A stretch of 64,000 nt of DNA, taken from Fallopia convolvulus (taxonomy: Eukaryota > Streptophyta > Magnoliopsida > Caryophyllales > Polygonaceae). The translations under genes and the position numbers were made by a program. The stretch spans positions 43,825,820 to 43,889,819 of the forward strand of contig OZ024724.1 in the NCBI GenBank assembly GCA_964016875.1, in the 5' to 3' direction. The notes under the pieces are model-generated. The model saw nothing but the letters and a program-made list of their open reading frames with translations, did no database searches and had not been told where the DNA came from. Positions 12,156 to 24,116 of the stretch are shown here, piece after piece; position 1 is the first letter of the stretch, and the number at the start of each line of letters is the position of its first letter.

Positions 12156-13401
12156 GATATAGACGAGTTGATGCCACTCACGGATTAGGGGCTTGCCTTT
12201 CCGAATCCTTTCGGACTGGAATCGGTTCTACCAAGTCCTGGCGGCACCAATGAAGTGAAGCGTCACAACCTCCACCTTCTCGTCATCTTCGTAACCTAAA
12301 TGTCGGAGCGTGTGCTCTGTGCCCTATAACCACTCTAAAAACGCATCAGGATCATAAGAACCGGAAAAGTGTTCGAATTTTACCTTGACATCTCGGCGTT
12401 GTTGCCGTGGATCCCGTGCATCACGGTGATCTCGATCGCGCCGAGGGCTGGCACGCCGAGGCGAGTAAGCGCGCCTATCGCGCCGATGCCGAGGCTGTCC
12501 TCGATGCGGATCGTCATCCCCGTCGTCCGTATCGTCTCCACCGTATGGCCTCCGAGGACGTCGATCGTCTCGATCCCTGTCGCGCCGTCCATGCGCGCCG
12601 TGCGTGCGACCTGAGCCATAGACTCGATCGTACTCGGTGCGGCGGTGGGATCCAATCCGAAGGCCGGTTGTCATGTTCTTCCGGATCCTGCACATTTGGA
12701 TGCTCAAAAGAGGACTCGTTAGAATAATCCGAGAACTCATCATACTCATTTTCAAACTCCGAGAACGGACTACGAGCACTTTGATGCCCGAGGTCGTCCT
12801 CAACTCTATATGCGTCGGCGTTGTAATACTTGGCCCCGTGCTTCCACTTTGAGGTTTCGTACACATACGTCGGCGACTTGTTCTTTTTCTTCCTTTTGGG
12901 ATCCCCACTCGTATGTCGACGTCTATACTCCTCGGAGTTGTACTCCTCATCGGAATATACGTCATACACTTGTGTGTCCTGATAATCTCGCGCCATTTGA
13001 TAGCGATCTGCGGTCCGAGGACCACCATCGTGCCGATCATATTGGCGACTTTCTTTGATCGACTCCATGCGTTGCATGGTGCCGAATTGTGATGAAGGTT
13101 GGGCGTGCTTCTTCCCCTTTGCGTTGGCACGAGCAACGTCCTCCGCGGACACGCCGGGCACGCCGTGGATCTCCGAAGCGAGGCCATGCGTCGGTGGCAC
13201 GGTGTGTTTCGATTGGGTTTGGCTCGCCGCCAAAAGGCGTTCGAGCTCTTCTATGCGCGCCACGGCCTCGGGGTTCCACGCCTCTCGATTTTGAGTAGGG
13301 TTTTGGCCCTCGGTGGGGTTGTTGTTTCCACCGTCTCCCGACTCCGAAATTGTACCTATGGTAACACCAGTCATCGAAGCAAGTAAGAAGTTCACAAGCA
13401 A
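12156..13401 (-). pseudogene. gag N-terminal part of element A
   Basis: The N-terminal gag frame begins at 13401 and is acidic and charged. At about 12640 the reading shifts to another frame carrying Arg/Asp-rich repeats (GRRDRDRDDRRPRRP), then the gag start VKFEHFSGSYDPDAFLEWL. Stops follow at 12324 and again a little downstream, where W-TAG-NRFQSER suggests TGG to TAG. The downstream part continues into the neighbouring gag/protease frame. One frameshift and two stops inactivate it. Confidence 0.8.
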
Positions 13402-15450
13402 CTAAACAAGAGTTACAGTTCGCTTAAGTCAAGCCGACCCTTGTGTTCAAACCACACGTTGATGGATTGGCAAGGCTAAAGGTCACTCAAACTCGATAAA
13501 TGAATTGGATCCGAAAATTACAATGCAAGCAAGCAAGACAAAGGCAAGTTCGAAACCAAAAACGCAAGGCAAGCGATGATAACAATGAAAGTTGCGAGAT
13601 TTGTAAGCAAAAGTGAAAGATCTTGCCTTATTTTGGCTTGTGATTTTCACGAATTTTTTTTTTTATGCAATCGACTACGTTACCTTATTTTGGCTTTTAT
13701 AGTCGAAGAACAATTGTTTTTTTTGAACAAGCAAGTCGGACTAGGTTTTCTCCTCTAGAACCGATTCAAGCAAAGAGATAATTGATGTTCGCATTTTTAG
13801 TATAGTTTTTGATAGGTTTTCTTTGTTTATTAGGATTAATTTTGTCTAGTTTAGGTTTCGTTTTAAGTGTTTTTAGTTAGTTTTGTATAAATCTGCGAAA
13901 AGGGTGGAATCTACGCTATTTTGTGTATTTTGCAGTTTTTAGCTAGGAAAGGAGCTAAATGGAGATGAATTTGGAGCATCACAGTGAAGGACGGGAAAGT
14001 GCAAGATTTAAGAAGTCGAAGCTCAAGAAAACGAGAGGAGGTGTTGAAGAAAACAAAACCCCAGGCTCGCTAAATAGAATATGTATTTTAGGGTTTAATA
14101 TCTTTTTAGATTTTATTTCTATCTTTTAGACATTGTTTCTATCTTTTTAGGAAAGTTTTTATCTTTTAGCTTTTTAGTTTTTTAGGATTTTCTAGTATAA
14201 ATACCCTTCTATCTAGCATAGAAAGAGGGGGGCTGAATTTTGGAGTAAAGTTTTAGAGTTAGTTTTGGAGAAGGAAGGAAGGCCGAAGGAAAGGCTGCCG
14301 GATCGGAAGTCGGTGACGAGGGGTCGGTGACGACGGTTTCCGAGGTTCGTTGATCGAGTTTGTGGTTCGGTGATTGTTTTGTTTTTTTTGGTTTTTCTTC
14401 TGATTCTCTGTAAAGCGATATTTTTGTTATTAATTTAAGTTTGAGTTTTGTTTTCATGTTTGTTTTTATTGAAGTTTTTGGTTTCTTAATCATGAGTAGT
14501 GAGTAGTTATTTTTCTAGGGTCGGGGTTAAGCCCGGCATAGTTGAGCATGTTTGATGAAGTAAGGTAGTGTTTTGAATGCCTTTTATTTTTATTGAGATT
14601 GTTTGTTGTGCTTAATACCGAAACGGGAGTTGAGGTAATTTGAGTTTAACTTGATTGAAAGAGAAAGTTAGTAACTTAAAGGTTGATATTGTTTGAAAAG
14701 GAAAGTTTCAAGCTTTAGATCCAAAACAAGCAATTGAGTGAGTTGGTTTATGAAAATAGATTAATTTACTTGTCTAGTCAATGAAAGTTGATGACTCTAT
14801 CTATTTAAAGGCATGATCTTATCTACTTATGAATTCTTATGCTTGGCTACGCTGTGGTGTCCCTTATCCTAGATATTTGTTTTTATTGAATTATTTCTGA
14901 TAAATCTTCGTTGCTGAATGCTTGCTTCGGTACCGAGTATTAATTAGAATTTTATTAGTTCGTTAATTGATGTTTTTATGTTCGGTGGTTCGGTAACGAT
15001 CCTGACAAGGTCGTTAACGAGGCATCTCGTGAGTAATTGTGTTTGATTTTGTTTGATTTTTATTAGATTGATAGACAAACAACCTTGCTTCCTGTGGAAC
15101 GATCCTGACTCCACTGTACTCAGCGGGGTCTTGACTTACAAATTTATTTGTTGGCCGAGAAACCCTATCAACAATAATCAACACGCAATCAATCAAACGA
15201 AGCACAGAGAAATTGGCAAAACAAGTCCTAAGTTCATGCAACTAGCAAGACAAAGCAACAACTTCACCAAAATCAATAGATCGAATGAGTTAGGGTACGG
15301 TTGATTTTTTTTTCAATGAATTACGAAGCAAAGAAAAAAAAATTGGGACCCTAGATGGCGGATATGCGAAGTGGAGGATGAATCTAGGGTTTGAATTGGT
15401 AGAAAAGACGTGTGAGAATGAACTAGAAGGGTTGAACGAGACTTACTCAA
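13402..15450 (-). other. leader of element A (interrupted by solo LTR E)
   Basis: Non-coding leader between primer binding site and gag: 13402-13782 plus 15179-15450, about 650 bp after removing the inserted LTR E and one copy of its target duplication. Confidence 0.75.
13783..15173 (+). mobile_element. solo LTR E in the leader of element A
   Basis: 1391-bp sequence beginning TGATGTTCGC and ending CCCTATCAACA, flanked by perfect ATAAT duplications (13778-13782 and 15174-15178). It has no coding capacity. A TATA-like GTATAAATACC lies near 14193. The end region (TTGCTTCCTGTGGAACGATC) resembles the end of Athila/Tat-type LTRs such as those of C and D here. An alternative right end at 15170 (TATCA) would give a better inverted end but an imperfect duplication. 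Confidence 0.8.
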
Positions 15451-15468
15451 ACCTTGGCTCTGATGCCA
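15451..15468 (-). other. primer binding site of element A (initiator Met tRNA)
   Basis: Minus strand TGGCATCAGAGCCAAGGT starts two bases after the 5' LTR. It matches the usual plant initiator methionine tRNA site (TGGTATCAGAGC) with one change. Confidence 0.88.
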
Positions 15469-15470
15469 GT

Positions 15471-16354
15471 TGATGCGTCCCTCGTTTGGGATGCTTCAGA
15501 TCAATCGTTGGCTTGAGTATTAGGTCTCCAATTACGCGGCGGAAGGCTTTAAATGGATTGAATTCAGAACAAACAATGGAGAAAACCGAGAGCAATTGTG
15601 ATTGATTTGAGAATATAGGGGGCGGCGCAAGCACAAGGACAAAATAAGGAGCAAACCTCTACTTTATTAAACCCTAATGTGCGCTGAATGAAAACATATG
15701 CCTACGCTCCCTTATATAGAGAGGCGGCTGAAGAAAACCCAAAGAAACCCTAATATGGTGGCGGCGCGCCTAGGGCAAGCGTGCAAGCTTAAGCCCAACG
15801 GCGCAGTCCAAAAGTGGTCGGTGCAAGGCCCATAATTATCCTTCTAAATGTGTAAAACTAACAATAGTAATGTTCCATAATAGAAAGTATGCATAAAAGT
15901 ACTAAAAACGGATAGGTCGTCCGTGACCGTGCCGGGAGTGTCACGACAAGGCTGTCGCAAGGCTGGCGAGGCAGGGTCTCGGTGCTGGCGAGGTCATGGC
16001 ACGGTCCCGGACGCTGGCGCTGGCGCTGGCGAGGCCGCTGGCGAGGGCGCTGGCGAGAGGGTCTCGTGAACCTCAAATAGCGATCCATGGCACGGTGCAA
16101 GGCTCGGGTCCGACGGTGGCAAGGGGTTGGAGGTTGTCCCCGTTGGCCCGAGTTGAGGTTCCTCGACGCCGAGGACGCACAAGGATGTGTGCGTCGGCGC
16201 GGCGAGGGGCGCGTCGTGGCCTGCGGAGAGGCGCGTCACGAGAGATCGTGTCGCGTCTTGGATTGCTCGAGTCCTGGCACGAGTGATGGGGCCATCCGAG
16301 CGAAGTGTGAATGCGTCGTCCTCTTGGCTAGCATCCATGACGGGGGTCGCATCA
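15471..16354 (-). repeat. 5' LTR of element A
   Basis: 884 bp, same ends and length as the 3' copy. It includes a second copy of the last roughly 120 codons of pol (stop at 15994), which cannot be translated as part of pol in this position. Confidence 0.92.
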
Positions 16355-17935
16355 CCTCCTCATTGCCCTTGTTAGAAAAGAAAAAGTTTTATTTTGATGG
16401 TTCCAAACGCAAATCACGTGGCCAACCTTGAGTCTGTGAAATAAGTCGTCAACGTGAGTCATGTCCCCGACGTGAAATAAAGGCAAACGGAGAAGATCTT
16501 GAAGATTTGATCAAGATATTCTAATTATTTTGAGGTCTAGTTGGTCACTACCATGGTATTAAGAATCAAAATACATCTTATTAAACTCAATGGTGATTAT
16601 CTGTGGAACCTGTGTCAAAATGCCAAGCGTCGTCTTGAATGGATGACTGAGAAGCCATGAAAGCAGCCGACCCGGATGATGGCGTATGATTCAAGCGCTC
16701 GGGAGGATTTCAGTACGGAAAAACCTAGACATTAAGCCGATTGTAACAATCTTTTTCCAGGTGGCCGGGGCAATCATAGATTTGGCATTGATAGCAAGGT
16801 CGAGATGAATCAGTTGAGCCATCACCCGCGCCTTGTGAGCAACCAGATTGGCAAGATTGAGACCGACTAGTTGGCACGCGCGACTGCTGCTGGGATGACT
16901 GAGGCCGATACTGGGGGCGATCAGTTGATCCGCAGTGAGAACTTGACTCACCTTGTTGTTGGCCAAAGTTCGCGACCGGCTGGGAACCCGCCAAGGCTCG
17001 GGACTCCTCAGTGAGCCATTCTTCTTCACGTGGTAGGTGTTGGGACTAAAAACATGAGCCCATTCGACGTATTGGCCCAAGAAGGAGATAGAGTTGCACG
17101 TGTTCAAAATCAACAATCCAAGATATGACGAAGGCACTAAGAAGACAATAGTCATCAAAATGAAGAAAGAATATAGTCGTTATGATAAGGAGCTACGCGC
17201 TCGGGGAGCGGTTATGGATATCCAAGCCCCTCTTCCTGTGAACGTGGGAATTGGAAGGCAATTATGATATGCTCCGATGAACGTGGGCGCATGGTAGAAA
17301 ACATGAGTAACGGCTAGAATTCAAGGGATAAGAGAGAAAAAAACCACTTGTAGAAGATGATCTTGTAATCATTGCAAATACACTCAAAAATAGGAATCAA
17401 CAGACATTTGTTCATCCTTTCGGTCGATTAAGACAAACACCAGCTTAATTATTCGATTGTGACCCCAATTTAGGGTGTAAGAATAGTAAGCTATTTTTCG
17501 TCCAAAATAGCAGGCACTTAAGCAAATTGTCAGGAAGGAGAGCGTGGAATCGAATATTGAGGGTGGCTCGCATCGGTCTATTGGGAGAGACAACCGATGG
17601 TTGTGAAGTAGTGGCCGTGTGGGTAGAAGTTGTTGTTGGTGGAGCGATACCAGAGGTGAAAAATTCCTCCAACTCATAAGCATCCAAGACATTAGAGCGC
17701 CAAATTGAATAGTTGGTACGATCTAACTTGAAAGAGAAGGCTGGAAAGTGCAGCGTTCCGATTGAATTTCCGCCTAAAGCGGTGACGAGAAGCGATGCCC
17801 TAGATCAGGACGTGGATCTGGTGTCATCGGTGCCTACAACATCGGGGAGAACGTCGTCGGTAGGCAGCGCCATGCTGGCTAGGGGCAGTGGTGAAAATTA
17901 GGGCTTTGGGGAAAATTGAATCTTGTTTCGATACC
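16355..17935 (-). pseudogene. Ty1/copia gag-protease relic
   Basis: Minus-strand remains of a copia element. A start near 17871 (ALPTDDVLPDV) is followed by gag with RTNYSIWRSNVLDAYELEEF, then a degenerate zinc knuckle (YQCQIYDCPGHLEKDC, about 16740-16790). The protease signature HFDTGSTDNHH lies at about 16590-16620. At about 17917-17932 the minus strand reads TGGTATCGAAACAAG, a mutated initiator-Met-tRNA priming site, so its 5' LTR should begin just beyond 17935. RT and integrase are absent on this side, and many stops are present. Confidence 0.8.
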
Positions 17936-19084
17936 ATAAAAGATGAAAAACTAAATTGATCATATCGTACTGAGGTTATCGTATTAATATAGGAAAGTTT
18001 ACACAAAAAATATACAAAAAATATTAACAAGATATACATAAGAAATGAAGATAGAAGAATATATGAAAAATATTCTATAAAATTATATATCTCTAATAGA
18101 AACGATGAACTTTGCATATATAAATGTTGAATTATTAAACCAACCTAGCCCTTTTTCTAAATCATTTTTTATGATTAGGTTACGAACATGTTTGATAATA
18201 AGTCACAAGGTAAATCCTTGAATTTTAGAGAAAAAAAAAAGGATTTCAAGGACTATAAGAAGATTAGAGCTAAAGAAATTAAAAGGCTAATAATTAAGTT
18301 ATACTGTATATGCTTGTTGAGGAGTGTATTGTTATTTTTGAAAACAAATATCGATGCATGTATAATGACATCAATTAATGTATATGCCTGCTGTAGTCAT
18401 GATGATAATAATGTACACTAAAAAATGTGTTGAAAAATGCAAAGCCTACATTTTTGTTTAGGTTAGGTGGGTGGGTGATTAATGTATTAGCTAGATATAG
18501 ATGCATAAAGTTTTAACCTAAACTATTTTCAATATACATGAATAACGTACAAATAAGGTCACTGATTATGAATTTCATATCTTAGATTCATAAGTTTTTA
18601 AAATAAAATCAAATTATGGATAACCAATGAAACTGCTGATTTTAGTAAGGCCTGATTAATAGTATACCTATGCGATGGGGGCCGGTAAAATGACGACAAA
18701 TTATTTGACACAATAAGCATGGCCGTGGGTGATTACGTTTTAGCTAGCTTGACTAACTTCATATATACATTTTAATCAGATTACATGTTGGCATAAAGTA
18801 TATATATACACATTGCTTCTTGAATTGTATATTTTGCCTTGAGTTGTTTCTTGTCATTTTCTATGATAATATAGTTATTATAGTCAACTATGGTAGTCGA
18901 ATTCTACTATCCACACTGACGATAAAATCCATAACCTGAGTAAGATTTATTAAAGGCAGGATTATATTTTAAATTAATAATTATTATAAAATAGATAGAG
19001 TTCTTTGTACGACAAGGTTTTTACCTACGAATTTCGATGATCCTTAAATTTATCCTTTTCAAGTTAATCAAAGAGAAGAGTGTT
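17936..19084. other. copia 5' LTR remnant, then AT-rich DNA
   Basis: The first few hundred bases should be the LTR of the preceding copia relic by position, but I found no partner copy to define it. The rest is AT-rich with no supported gene. Confidence 0.4.
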
Positions 19085-19269
19085 TTATTCATTACGATAC
19101 TCTAGCTCGTAGCGATCCCATAGAAGAGGACTCACTCTAGTGGCCGGGAGCACCCTAGAGAAGGTTACGTTAAACTTAACACAGGTAGGTCTGTCCGTGA
19201 TGGTTGGGCTAGCGGCCGCTGGGAGTATTATTCCAGATTCAGATGGTAAATGACAGGTAGAATTTGTCC

Positions 19270-19272
<3 letters not shown>

Positions 19273-19310
<38 letters not shown>
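19273..19310. repeat. (AT)n microsatellite
   Basis: Uninterrupted AT dinucleotide run of about 38 bp. Confidence 0.95.
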
Positions 19311-19314
<4 letters not shown>

Positions 19315-19329
19315 TCAATGGCAGAATTG

Positions 19330-19590
19330 TAGGATGTTTTATGAGGCTTAAGCCCTGCTTGGAGCAAGGGCTACAAGAGGATTATCTTAGAAATTGATCA
19401 CAATTAATGTTTATTCTTCTAAGGTGGCCTATGAAGTGTAGTCATCCGCACACGCTCTCTAGTCTGGTGCATCAATGCCAAGGCTTAATTCGTACGGATT
19501 GGGATATCCAATTCTGTCATATTTATCGCGAAGCGAATAGTGTAGCAGACTATTTAGCTTCTTTAGCTTTTTTATTTCGTACTTTATAGT
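19330..19590 (+). pseudogene. LINE RNase H fragment
   Basis: The plus strand gives LVHQCQGLIRTDWDIQFCHI then YREANSVADYLASLAF, the C-terminal half of the RNase H domain found at the end of plant L1-type LINE ORF2 proteins. It starts without the first half of the domain. The same motif occurs on the minus strand at 48510-48695 and 59622-59867. Confidence 0.75.
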
Positions 19591-19606
19591 GTACTTTTCG
19601 TAGAGA

Positions 19607-19672
19607 ATATGAAAAGTGCACTACGAACTAGGAAAAGTGCACTACGAACTAGGAAAAGTGCACTACGAACTA
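19607..19672 (+). repeat. 22-bp tandem repeat
   Basis: About three copies of AAAAGTGCACTACGAACTAGG in a row, the last diverging. A related decayed stretch with the same words is at about 21420-21475, both followed by a similar GATAAGAGTTT sequence. Confidence 0.8.
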
Positions 19673-19679
19673 AAAAAAA

Positions 19680-22080
19680 TGCATGTGTCTCACGTTTTAG
19701 GATAAGAGTTTATTTCAATTGAACAAAACTCTAATAGAATAACCTAAGTAAAATAATGGAATAAAAGTTAAGGAAAGAGAAAAAAAGCTCGTGATATTGG
19801 ATTTGGCCATATGTATAAATAGACTTGCCTCATATATATAACGAAAATAACTAAGATAAACATGCAACAATAGAGGTTTATTAATGCATACAGACAACCT
19901 TTATCTTCCGATTTACACTTGAGACTCGGGACCTCAAAAAAAAATCTTGGTCTTGGTCTTCTTATCTCCTTCATCACCTCCTTACTACTCAGTCATTATG
20001 ACCCTTTGGATGGTATCATTTAGGCCACAATCTACACAAGCTCGAGATCTTGTCATGTTGGTTGAGTAATGAGTTTATGATCCATGATCCACGACGCAAT
20101 CCTCTATCTAAGCCTAATTTAAACTAATTTGCCAAAATTTGCCAAGAAAAAAAATTTCGTTTAGGCAAACCGATTAGCTCAGTTTGATATTGATATGATA
20201 TCATAAGTGTCGTGTATTTATAGGAGTTAGGTTTCAATTGTAAAACAAAATGGAAAATTAGGGAAAAAAAAAACTTTTTGTTATTTAAGCCAGCCAATTA
20301 GGCCAGTTTGATGTTGGTATGATAGAGATTGAATCAAAAGAAAATGAGGTTTATTATGAAAATTATGAACGAATCTGGACCATTCGATTGAAACACTAGA
20401 AATGAATCAAGACAATTTGATTAAAAAATAGTTTTTTTTTAATTTTCTTACTTTATTTTTTAAGTCTTTTTACGTATGTAGAATGATATAAATCGAGTAT
20501 GAACATAAGGTCATAAAACATGAACATACAATACTAATATGTGAATGTACCTATATTATATGTGAACGTATACTAAATTTCCCGAGGTTAAAATGCGGTT
20601 ATATGTGAACAACTCTTGTAATAATGTGAACATGTGTATAAAATATGTGAACAGAGTGTAAAATGTCAACCGTCGTGTTTTTGGAAAAAATAAATGAAAA
20701 AAAAAATTATTTTTTATTTTTTTGTCAAATTTTTTTAAGCCGTTTAACGCATGTATTATGATATAATCGAACATGAACAAATGACCATAAAATATGAACA
20801 AACAGTACTAATATGTGAACACACTTGTAATATATGTGAACATATTATAAAATCTCCGAATTGAAAAATGTGATAATATGTGAACATGTCTTATAATAGT
20901 TTGAGCATATGCATAAAACATGTCTCTTTTTTTGTCAAAATTATCATTTTGTCTCTATCCTTTTTAATCTTAACCATACATTTCTCAAATCCAAAGGTCC
21001 TCATTTATTTTTAGTTTTTATGATAAGAATTATTTCCACGTAAATCAACCTCTGATATGATATCACTAAGTATCATGTATTAATATAGGAGTTTGGTTTC
21101 AATTGAAAAACAAAATGATTGCTATGTTTTTTGGGTAGAACAAAATGATTGCTATGTTTACATAACGATAATAAGGTTTGAGTTTTAAATTGATAATATT
21201 TCGTCGTTAAACAAAGAAGTCAGAGGTTAATATCAGTATATTTTTTCTTCTTTCCATATCAATGTGTAATCTTTTTATTTTCTTAGTTATTTTTATGATT
21301 TTGGTTTAAATAAAAAAAAATTTATCTTGAAAAATAAAATGCATTATAAAATACAAAAAATATAATATGAAAAAAAATATGAAAAATACACTACAAAATA
21401 TGAAAATACAAATACAAAAAAAAATGCACTCCGAAGTAGAAAAAGTGTAATACGAACTAGAAAAAGTGTATTTTTTTATTTTTCATGATAAGAGTTTTTT
21501 TTTAATCAAACTCTAATTTTATAAAGTCTTACATTTTGTGATTGTTATTTTAGAATCTATTCATATATTTTTTATAAAACACCACTGAAATATGACGGAG
21601 TACGTTGGTACTTGTGTGAGGAGGATGTTTCCATTCATTCCTCTTAATAAAATACTTGCAATAGAACAACTAATCTTAAACTTATTGAATATAAATATAG
21701 GATTGATACTGTTTGAATTTTAATAACATTGATTTTTAAGAAATACACGCCTCTCCCACCTCTCATCCAATCTTAATCTTAACCCTCCAAAATGGGGCCA
21801 TTGGCTAACTGGAGAAGGCAACTTGACCCCTCCGGTTTTCATACGCTTTTTGAACCTCAACGTACAGAAATTGAGAAACAAATCTATCACTTTCTGATTT
21901 TTTTAGAAAAGAGTTTCCACCATTTTTTTTCTCTATTCAGAATAGTCACAATTTTGATGTTGGAAAAAGCCATACATATAATATAACTACACAAGTATGG
22001 ATTTTCAATATGTAAAGACATACTCTCTGTCTCAGCGGGAAGAACACCACTAATAAAATCAGTTCTTTGATCAAAACCTT
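19680..22080. other. AT-rich repeat-derived DNA without genes
   Basis: No coding evidence. At 20480-20930 the words TATGTGAACA and ATAAAATATG recur many times and a block of about 270 bp is present twice in diverged form (about 20490-20690 and 20760-20930). Boundaries of any element could not be placed. Confidence 0.4.
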
Positions 22081-22094
22081 CATATACGATCCAT

Positions 22095-22955
22095 AATTTT
22101 ATGCTACCAGAAGGGAAACTAAGCAGGTTAGATACAGTTAATACATAATTTTTTTTGGAATAAGCTTAATGGACACACTCCGCTTATAGATTGGGATAGA
22201 ATATATCGATTGAACAAAAAAGGAGGACTTGGCCTTAGAAAATCAGCTCATGTAAATAAGGCGTTACAAATGAAATTACTGTGGAAAATTTTAGCCAAAT
22301 TGAACAATATATGGGTTCGTATTGTATCGGAAAAATATCTAAAGAACACGAATTTGTTAGATTACTATCTTCTCCGAAATGTGTGATGGCAATGGAATAA
22401 ATTGATAAGTCTAAAAAAGGAATTTCAAAAAGGATTAATTTGGCAAATAGGCGACGGTAAGACTGTTCGGTTTAGGAAAGATCAATGGGTGACTAACCAA
22501 GCGCTAATAGATTTTTACCCTAGAACATTGAATCTATATATCAATATAATACATCAGTCTCACAGTTTATTGACACTGACGGACGTTGGAAGGAACAGAA
22601 ATTATATCGATTGTTACCGCGCGAATTGGCACAAAGGATTACGTCCATATTAATTCCGAAAACTCAAATCCGAGATAGGCTATATTGATTCCCAAGCAAG
22701 AACGGTTGGTTTTCTACTCATTCTGCTAACTCTTTCGTATCACACACGTACGTGACCGTGGATTTGAATGGATATGGAAATCAGACATAAGCCCAATATG
22801 TAAATTATTTCTATAGAAAGTTTATTCTGATGGATGGATTACTGACTAAAGAACTTTTGCTTCAACGCCACACTGTTGTAACTCCCGAAAGTCCGTTATG
22901 TTCAGCCTCAATCGAAACAACTAAACATATGTTAATAGAGTGTCCTAATAGCGGT
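22095..22955 (+). pseudogene. LINE (L1-type) ORF2 post-RT segment, first piece
   Basis: Plus-strand remnant of a LINE reverse transcriptase protein downstream of the RT core: FFWNKLNGHTPLIDWDRIYR, GGLGLRKSAHVNKALQMKLL, IGDGKTVRFRKDQWV, and a zf-RVT type segment ending TTKHMLIECPNS. Stops and a frame break are present (for instance TGA near 22384). It is cut at about 22955-22966 by element G; the RNase H domain resumes at about 25070. Confidence 0.82.
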
Positions 22956-22965
22956 GAAATGGTCG

Positions 22966-24116
22966 TGCAAATCACGATTATGCAAAAGAGTCCAAACAAT
23001 CCAAAGACTGTAGTCTTAGAGAAGTAAGGGTCGAATCCGCAGGGAGGTAGATTGTTTGTTTTGTATGATTTTAATGTCGATTCAAGTAAAAGGAAGGTTT
23101 TAGAAATTAAAACTAACTATCAAACATGCAAGACTAACAAAGCAATAAAGTTGGGGTTTTTTTTATCAAACTTGGGAAAGCACTTAGTCAACCGGAGATC
23201 CACATTTGTATGAAAAGTTGATCATAGATTTCATTCAGAATCACATGCATATAGAACTTCCCATTCCTTTTCAAACATAATCAATAGCACAACCAGATAC
23301 TATCAATCCTAATTTTATGAATAACCCTGAAACCATCAAGATTCAATTCAAAAGCAGCATTAGGATAGGAATATAAGCAGGATACAAATCTAGCATAAAA
23401 CAACTAGCTTTTATCCTAGATTGCAAATCAACTCTCTTTCTGCATAAGACTAGCACAACCAGATACTAGCACGATGCAGTTGCTACTTCAATCTAGAGAT
23501 GCTCAACTAGTGACACTCTAGATCTAGCAATAGATCCAATAACAACAAACCCTAGTTGATCCGGGTAGAAACTGTTGAAATAAATCATAAAAATTCAAGC
23601 AAGAGAGAAGATTAAATCTAAGAAATAGATAAGGAATTAGAAATCTCACAATTTTATTCAAAATGATGCTTCAATTGTCTGACTAAGCAATGAAGCATAG
23701 TTATCCATAGAAATTATGTAAAACTTAGGATGAAAAGTATTAGAATGAGAATTAGATAGATGAGAGTTTCTTCTCCCAAAAATCCTAATATAATAAACTA
23801 GGTCTCCAAAAGTATATCCAAAAATACATAAGTCGAAATAAAGCTGATATAACTAAGACCAATCAAAATAGAACACGTGGCGAACAAGAGATCTCGCGAT
23901 GTCAGAGGCGGGGGGCGCTGCCAGCAACTCGATTCAGAATTCAGGTGACACTTTGGTGGCTGTTTTGACTCCCTTTGAAGACTGTTTTGACTAACTCTTT
24001 TCTCATCTTATGAAGACTACTTTCGTTGAACCTCAAATTTATTCAACTTATTCTTCATCTTCATTTTTTCTCAACTTTCACACCAGAGTTGTCTTTCCTT
24101 CTACCTTTCCATCACA
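22966..24116 (-). repeat. 3' LTR of truncated Athila/Tat-like element G
   Basis: Minus-strand LTR. It follows a polypurine tract (AAGTATGGGGGACG, about 24117-24131). It contains the block GTCAAAACAGCC, a GC-rich module at about 23870-23945 and a TATA-like site near 23790. Two hairpins share the loop TATCTGGTTGTG (23449-23470, 23281-23306). The end contains CTCCCTGCGGATTCGACCC, as in related LTRs. The exact left boundary (22955 or 22966) and right boundary (24114 or 24116) are uncertain because no second LTR is present. Confidence 0.72.

Larger units (their letters stand above)
6866..16354 (-). mobile_element. Ty3/gypsy LTR retrotransposon A, nearly full length
   Basis: Complete element of 9489 bp read on the minus strand. 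The 5' LTR is 15471-16354 and the 3' LTR 6866-7749, each 884 bp, with ends TGATGCG...CGCATCA. The primer binding site is at 15451-15468 and the polypurine tract at 7750-7762. The order is leader, gag, protease, RT, RNase H, integrase, typical of Ty3/gypsy. By eye the LTRs differ at about 24 of 884 positions (about 2.7%), suggesting a fairly recent insertion. Flanking 5-mers are CCTTC (6861-6865) and CCTCC (16355-16359), an imperfect target duplication. A solo LTR (E) is inserted in the leader. Several stops and one frameshift mean it no longer encodes a working polyprotein. Confidence 0.93.

Noticed and set aside
14480..14960. Paired hairpins in solo LTR E like those in C, D and G
   Set aside because: A CTTAAT...GTTGAG stem around CCGAAACGG exists, but no second hairpin with the same loop was found.
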